Shown here: in pieces, positions 16,091 through 19,470 of the stretch | How the letters are laid out: each line of letters starts with the position of its first letter | Numbering within the stretch: position 1 is the stretch's first letter | NCBI GenBank assembly: GCA_030616365.1 | Contig: JAUWXM010000012.1 | Span: 1-19,470, forward strand | Reading direction: 5' to 3' | Length of the DNA: 19,470 nucleotides | Source of the DNA: a bacterium | Lineage (GTDB): Bacteria > UBP18 > UBA7526 | Position numbers and translations under genes: made by a program | Notes under the pieces: model-generated | The model's input: the letters and a program-made list of their open reading frames with translations, nothing else | Told to the model about the DNA's origin: nothing | The model's database searches: none

Positions 16091-16892
16091 AGAGTACTGG
16101 GGACTGAAAGAGAAGCCCTTTGAGAATACCCCGGATCCTCGCTTTCTTTACTATTCCCCAAAGCATGAGGAAGCCCTAACCCGATTACTCTATGCCATTC
16201 GGGAAAAGAAGGGAGCAGCCGTATTGACCGGGGGATTTGGCTCGGGCAAGACGGTCTTAAGCCGGGCTCTGTGGGATGAACTTCAGGATCACGACCGCTA
16301 TCGGCTGATCTATATTACCAATCCTCAAATTCCGACAATAGAATTTATCCGAGAGATAGTGCGTCAATTAGGGGAACCTAAAGAAGGATTGCCTGAGAAG
16401 AAGAGCGACCTTTTGGATCTTTTGGGTAAGATATTAGAGCGTGATGCAAATATTGGAAGGGATATAGTAATTATTATAGATGAAGCCCAGTTAATAGAAA
16501 GCCGAGAGACATTTGAGGAATTGAGACTGCTTTTAAATTTTCAGCTCAATGAGCGATTTCTTCTAACCCTGATACTTCTGGGACAACCAGAGCTGAGGGA
16601 GAGGATAGCCAATCTCCCTCAGTTAAAACAGAGACTCTCTGTCCGCTATCATCTGAGTAATTTGAATGAGAAAGAGACTGGAGAATATATAAATCAGCGC
16701 TTAAAGATAGCCGGTCAAAAGAAAGAGCTCTTTGGTTCAGAGACCATCTCATTAATTCATCAGGCTTCTCAAGGTTTGCCAAGAGAGATAAACAATATCT
16801 GCGATCTGAGCCTACTCACAGGAATGGGCAAAGGAATAGCTAAGATAGATAAAAAAATTATTCGAGAAGTAATAAAAGACCTGGAGGGATAA
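16083..16892 (+). CDS. GspA/ExeA-like AAA ATPase
   Basis: A 269-residue ATPase. ATG at 16083 is preferred because the family N-terminus MYEEYWGLKEKPFENTPDPRF starts there, with GAGGAAG about 9 nt upstream; the frame is open farther upstream within the receiver gene. Walker A is GGFGSGKT at about 50-57, Walker B IVIIIDEAQ near 145-153, and there is a sensor-type arginine segment LKQRLSVRYHLSNL. ExeA/GspA proteins in type II secretion act with GspB and peptidoglycan to place the secretin; related ATPases occur with transposons and in signalling clusters. The C-terminal peptidoglycan-binding and membrane parts of full ExeA are absent, so this is the ATPase core only. It abuts the HD-GYP gene (TAAATG, no spacer). 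Confidence 0.85.
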   Translation: MYEEYWGLKEKPFENTPDPRFLYYSPKHEEALTRLLYAIREKKGAAVLTGGFGSGKTVLSRALWDELQDHDRYRLIYITNPQIPTIEFIREIVRQLGEPKEGLPEKKSDLLDLLGKILERDANIGRDIVIIIDEAQLIESRETFEELRLLLNFQLNERFLLTLILLGQPELRERIANLPQLKQRLSVRYHLSNLNEKETGEYINQRLKIAGQKKELFGSETISLIHQASQGLPREINNICDLSLLTGMGKGIAKIDKKIIREVIKDLEG

Positions 16893-17948
16893 ATGGTCAG
16901 AATGAGTGATATCATAAAGAGAAGGGGAAGAAAAGAAAAGGCAGAAGAGAAACCGAAACCTCTCATTAAGGAAGAAGTAAAGGAGAAAGAGAGAATTAAG
17001 CCTTCCGAGTTCCCGAAAGAAGTTAAGGCCATTGCTCAAGATATAGAGGAGGTTAAAGGGTTTTATATTGAAGCAGTATATTTCATGAGAAGTCTCTGGG
17101 AAGATTTAGAGAAAGAGCAGTCGCTTAATGCCCGGGCGATTAAACATATGGCCAATAGGCTCCTGGATGCTTTTTCTAAGAATCCAGAGATAGTGATTAG
17201 TTTAGCGACAAGCTACTTCCTCAATAATAATTATCTTCCTGTCCATTCAGTAAATGTCTGTCTCTATGCCATTAGTATTGGTTCGGGACTGGGCTATGAT
17301 AGAGAGAGACTGACCAATTTAGCCATAGCGGCTCTCTTACATGATGTGGGTATGAGTAGAGTGCCTAAGGAGATGCTCTTAAAGCCTGGTCCCTTCTCAG
17401 GTGAAGAATGGGCAGAGATCAAAAAACACCCTATTTATGGATATAGGATATTGAAAGTAGTAAAGGATTTTCACGAGGATATTGTCCTTAGCGTCTATCA
17501 ACAGCATGAGAGAGAACTTGGTCAGGGCTATCCTAAGGGATATAAGGGTGAGAAGATACATGAATTTGCCAAGATCATAGGACTGGTTGATGCCTATGAA
17601 GCCATGACCCATCCTCGAGTTTATCAGGAATTCCGATCGCCCCATGAGGCAATAAAGGAACTGCTGGCCATGAATGGCGGCTTTGCCGAACGAATTTTAA
17701 AGATGCTAATTGTTCAATTCACAGTTTACCCCATAGGAACGGTGGTCCAGTTGAATACTGGCGAAGTGGGAGAGGTCAAAATGGTCAATAAAGACTTTTC
17801 TACTCGTCCTACAGTTGAGATTATTCTGGATAGCGAAGGTCAACGATTGAAAGAGTCAAAAAGAATTAACCTTTCTCAACAGCCAGGGCTCTTCATTCAA
17901 AAAGTCCTTAGTAAGGAAGAATTACGCTCTAAACTTAATAAAGACTGA
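16893..17948 (+). CDS. HD-GYP domain protein, probable cyclic-di-GMP phosphodiesterase or degenerate relative
   Basis: A 351-residue cytoplasmic protein directly after the ATPase stop codon. Residues 1-40 are highly charged and probably unstructured. A helical region (40-110) leads into the HD-GYP domain with H118, HD at H150-D151, H179, H205-E206, GYP at 212-214 and D233. The C-terminal part VVQLNTGEVGEVKMVNKDFS is a typical HD-GYP tail. HD-GYP proteins hydrolyse c-di-GMP. Oddities: the usual HHE..DG.GYP reads QHERELGQGYP (Q204 for the first His, L for Asp), and the lysine usually following HD.G is M154. Such changes occur in some subgroups, but they may alter the metal site or turn the protein into a c-di-GMP sensor. 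It is the likely output or partner of the kinase, receiver and ATPase. Confidence 0.88.
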   Translation: MVRMSDIIKRRGRKEKAEEKPKPLIKEEVKEKERIKPSEFPKEVKAIAQDIEEVKGFYIEAVYFMRSLWEDLEKEQSLNARAIKHMANRLLDAFSKNPEIVISLATSYFLNNNYLPVHSVNVCLYAISIGSGLGYDRERLTNLAIAALLHDVGMSRVPKEMLLKPGPFSGEEWAEIKKHPIYGYRILKVVKDFHEDIVLSVYQQHERELGQGYPKGYKGEKIHEFAKIIGLVDAYEAMTHPRVYQEFRSPHEAIKELLAMNGGFAERILKMLIVQFTVYPIGTVVQLNTGEVGEVKMVNKDFSTRPTVEIILDSEGQRLKESKRINLSQQPGLFIQKVLSKEELRSKLNKD

Positions 17949-17966
17949 AACCAAGGAAGAAGAAAG

Positions 17967-18047
17967 ATGCCTATTCCGGTAACCGTTATCTTGGTCATCA
18001 TATTGGTTTCTCTTTTTGTTGTAGTTCGGAAAAAGAGAAAGAAGTAA
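17967..18047 (+). CDS. Putative 26-residue single-pass membrane peptide
   Basis: ATG at 17967 is preceded by AAGGAAGAAG. The peptide reads MPIPVTVILVIILVSLFVVV followed by RKKRKK: one hydrophobic helix of about 18 residues with a strongly basic end, as expected for a small N-out membrane protein. It begins 18 bases after the HD-GYP stop, so it may belong to the same transcript. The clean RBS-helix-basic tail pattern supports a gene, but chance cannot be excluded at this size. Confidence 0.5.
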   Translation: MPIPVTVILVIILVSLFVVVRKKRKK

Positions 18048-18087
18048 CAGGGGTTGAGGAAACTTTTTAATAAAGGGGGTGAATAGT

Positions 18088-18276
18088 ATGAAAAAGTTAG
18101 CTATTGCTGCTATAGGGGTGGCAGGAGTGAGTCTAATCGTGGGCATTGTTTCCAGATTGACCCTGACACCAGTCTTTGGAATCCTGGCCAATGCTTTCTT
18201 GAGGTTTACCAACACCTGTCTTTTGGCCGCTATTGCCTTATTGCTCCTCCAGATAGTCAAAGCAAAAGAAAAGTAA
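18088..18276 (+). CDS. Small hydrophobic membrane protein, 62 residues, unknown function
   Basis: ATG at 18088 with AAAGGGGGT seven bases upstream; an in-frame GTG at 18079 lies inside that site and is rejected. Two hydrophobic segments are visible: about 4-25 (LAIAAIGVAGVSLIVGIVSR) and about 30-57 (FGILANAFLRF and CLLAAIALLLLQI), with a charged end KAKEK. No family was recognised. It may be a small membrane subunit at the end of the signalling operon, 40 bp after the 26-residue peptide. Confidence 0.65.
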   Translation: MKKLAIAAIGVAGVSLIVGIVSRLTLTPVFGILANAFLRFTNTCLLAAIALLLLQIVKAKEK

Positions 18277-18282
18277 TGATTA

Positions 18283-18600
18283 AATAACCAAACACCAAGA
18301 AACCCCGAAGGACAAGCCTACGGGGCAGGCAAGCAACGAAAGATAATGACCAAGATACAAGAAGCAATAACCAAACAATATCCAAATTCCAAATTCGAAT
18401 AACCAAAATTTCCAGCCTACGGCTGGTCAGCCAAAGGCTGAGAAACAATTTGGTAATTGATTATTGGTTATTGATTATTGTTTGCCCGTCCTCCGCAGTA
18501 GCAGTGCAACTGCTACGGAGGATGGATATCTTGTTTCTTGGTTATTGTATCTTGATGTAATATTTTGCCGAACGGAGTGAAGCCTATTAAGGAGAGAAAT
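18283..18600. repeat. Nested inverted-repeat cluster before the ABC transporter gene
   Basis: This 350-bp gene-free stretch is mostly inverted repeats. Outer arms: CAAGATACAA (18351-18360) and its perfect complement TTGTATCTTG (18545-18554), and AATAACCAA (18366-18374) against TTGGTTATT (18538-18546). Inner hairpins: CCAGCC-TAC-GGCTGG (18412-18426), CAGCC-AAA-GGCTG (18428-18440) and a strong stem TCCTCCG...TAGCAG with CTGCTA CGGAGGA (18489-18522, 3-nt bulge). The element ends with GAACGGAGTGAA (18569-18580), also present before the glycerate kinase. No promoter or terminator is evident. Confidence 0.65.
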
Positions 18601-18604
18601 AATT

Positions 18605-18646
18605 ATGGGTTACTTAGAAAAAGGCAATGAACTCTACAAAGGCTAA
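18605..18646 (+). CDS. 13-codon minicistron upstream of and overlapping the ABC transporter start
   Basis: ATG at 18605 has the best RBS in this area (AAGGAG near 18589-18594) and encodes MGYLEKGNELYKG before TAA at 18644-18646. It overlaps the transporter frame, whose likely start at 18627 has only a weak close AAGG. It may couple translation of the transporter, or be the remnant of a TPR gene start, since the peptide resembles the first helix of a TPR. Low confidence as a real gene. Confidence 0.3.
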   Translation: MGYLEKGNELYKG

Positions 18647-19470
18647 AAAGGCTATGAAGGCAGACTGGACCCGATTTAATAAATATCTCTATAAATACTG
18701 GAAAATACAGGCAGCAGTTATCTTCCTGGGGCTGGTGACGGTGCCCCTCAGCCTTCTTAACCCCTACCTTACCAAGCTCATCATAGATAAGGCCTACGGT
18801 AATAAAGACCTCAAACTATTTTTAATCCTGGCTATTATTGGTGGAAGCATTTTTGTTTTTATCGGCCTGATAAATTCTTTAAACAATTACCTCTCCCGGC
18901 GCATAAAGTGCCGGGTTAATTTTAATATGATGAAAGATATGTTCCGGCATCTTCAAGCGCTTCCCATAAGGTTTTTTAAGGATAAATCAACTGGTGAGCA
19001 TGTTTATAAGATAAGCGAGGATGTCAGTTCGGTCAGTGATTCTGTCTGTGATACCCTTCCCCAGATGGTAACATTATTCCCAAGACTTTTATTCATTCTG
19101 GTTATTGTCTTCCGTCTTAGCTGGCCTAACTGGAAACTGCCTTTACTGGCAACTCTCCTGGCTCCAATAAGTTGTATTAATCCTTATTTGTTCAGAGAAT
19201 GGCTGAGACGAACAAGCCGCCGTGCGGTAGAAAAGTTCGAGCGTATCTTTAGAGAACTCCATGAGGTGTTCACCAATATACATCTGGTAAAGGCTCTTGG
19301 CAAAGAAGATTATGAGATAAAGAGATTTGAAGACAGCCTTACAGAAAGAATAGATTTCGAGCTTAAGAGGGCAAAGGTGTTAACCATCAGCAGTTTTTCG
19401 AGTTCTGTTTTAAATAAGGTTATAGGTGGGCTTATCGCCTTATATGGTGGTTATCACGTTATTAAAGGGA
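18627..19470 (+). CDS. ABC exporter, N-terminal transmembrane domain (3' end outside window)
   Basis: The frame is open from ATG 18627 to the end of the window (281 codons, no stop). The start is uncertain: ATG at 18654 is an alternative, and a stop in frame at 18615 excludes anything farther upstream. The protein shows the type I exporter fold: helix 1 at about 28-50 (AAVIFLGLVTVPLSLLNPYL followed by TKLIIDKAY), helix 2 (LFLILAIIGGSIFVFIGLI), then RIKCRVNFNMMKDMFRHLQ and LPIRFFKDKSTGEHVYKISED, which is the conserved second intracellular loop of MsbA/LmrA-like exporters, then helices 3 and 4 and the segment LHEVFTNIHLVKALGKEDYE. The nucleotide-binding domain would follow outside the window. 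The substrate is not predictable. Confidence 0.88.
   Translation, partial: MNSTKAKKAMKADWTRFNKYLYKYWKIQAAVIFLGLVTVPLSLLNPYLTKLIIDKAYGNKDLKLFLILAIIGGSIFVFIGLINSLNNYLSRRIKCRVNFNMMKDMFRHLQALPIRFFKDKSTGEHVYKISEDVSSVSDSVCDTLPQMVTLFPRLLFILVIVFRLSWPNWKLPLLATLLAPISCINPYLFREWLRRTSRRAVEKFERIFRELHEVFTNIHLVKALGKEDYEIKRFEDSLTERIDFELKRAKVLTISSFSSSVLNKVIGGLIALYGGYHVIKG

Overview
The window comes from a chromosome of a Gram-negative-type, probably uncultivated bacterium. It is moderately A+T-rich, uses many AGA/AGG/ATA codons, and carries two periplasmic SurA-like parvulins, one of them a lipoprotein, which implies an outer membrane. The abundance of TPR proteins, the mfd-parvulin-parvulin-pdxA-ksgA order and the dense short palindromic intergenic repeats resemble genomes of candidate phyla such as Omnitrophota or Aerophobota, but that placement is an inference of low confidence. 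Every convincing gene is on the + strand.

Left part (1-5056), core genes: the 3' end of mfd (transcription-repair coupling factor), two parvulin-type peptidyl-prolyl isomerase/chaperones, pdxA (vitamin B6 synthesis) and ksgA/rsmA (16S rRNA dimethylation). Middle part (5057-12567): glycerate 2-kinase, two large exported TPR paralogues, enolase and an FtsB/DivIC-like division protein. Glycerate kinase makes 2-phosphoglycerate, the substrate of enolase, so the two enzymes flanking the TPR pair form a route from glycerate to phosphoenolpyruvate. Right part (12568-18276): after a 471-bp gene-free stretch holding repeats, a possible terminator, a good sigma70-type promoter and an 18-bp perfect palindrome, there is a compact signalling cassette. 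It encodes a soluble multi-sensor histidine kinase (GAF plus three PAS), a stand-alone receiver, a GspA/ExeA-like AAA ATPase and an HD-GYP protein, with overlapping or abutting reading frames, and is followed by two very small membrane proteins. The window ends in the N-terminal membrane domain of an ABC exporter, preceded by a repeat-filled spacer and a 13-codon minicistron.

The most unusual signal is repeat-derived DNA inside conserved genes with the reading frame kept. ksgA holds four and a half copies of an 8-mer GTTAYCCA followed by four copies of GGCAAACW, eno holds five copies of a 7-mer GRGTTAY, pdxA holds a palindromic insert resembling an intergenic repeat of this same window, and the end of mfd holds two tandem hairpins. 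The stop codon of eno and the ribosome binding site of the glycerate kinase also appear to lie in repeat DNA. No rRNA, tRNA, CRISPR array, transposase or phage gene was recognised.
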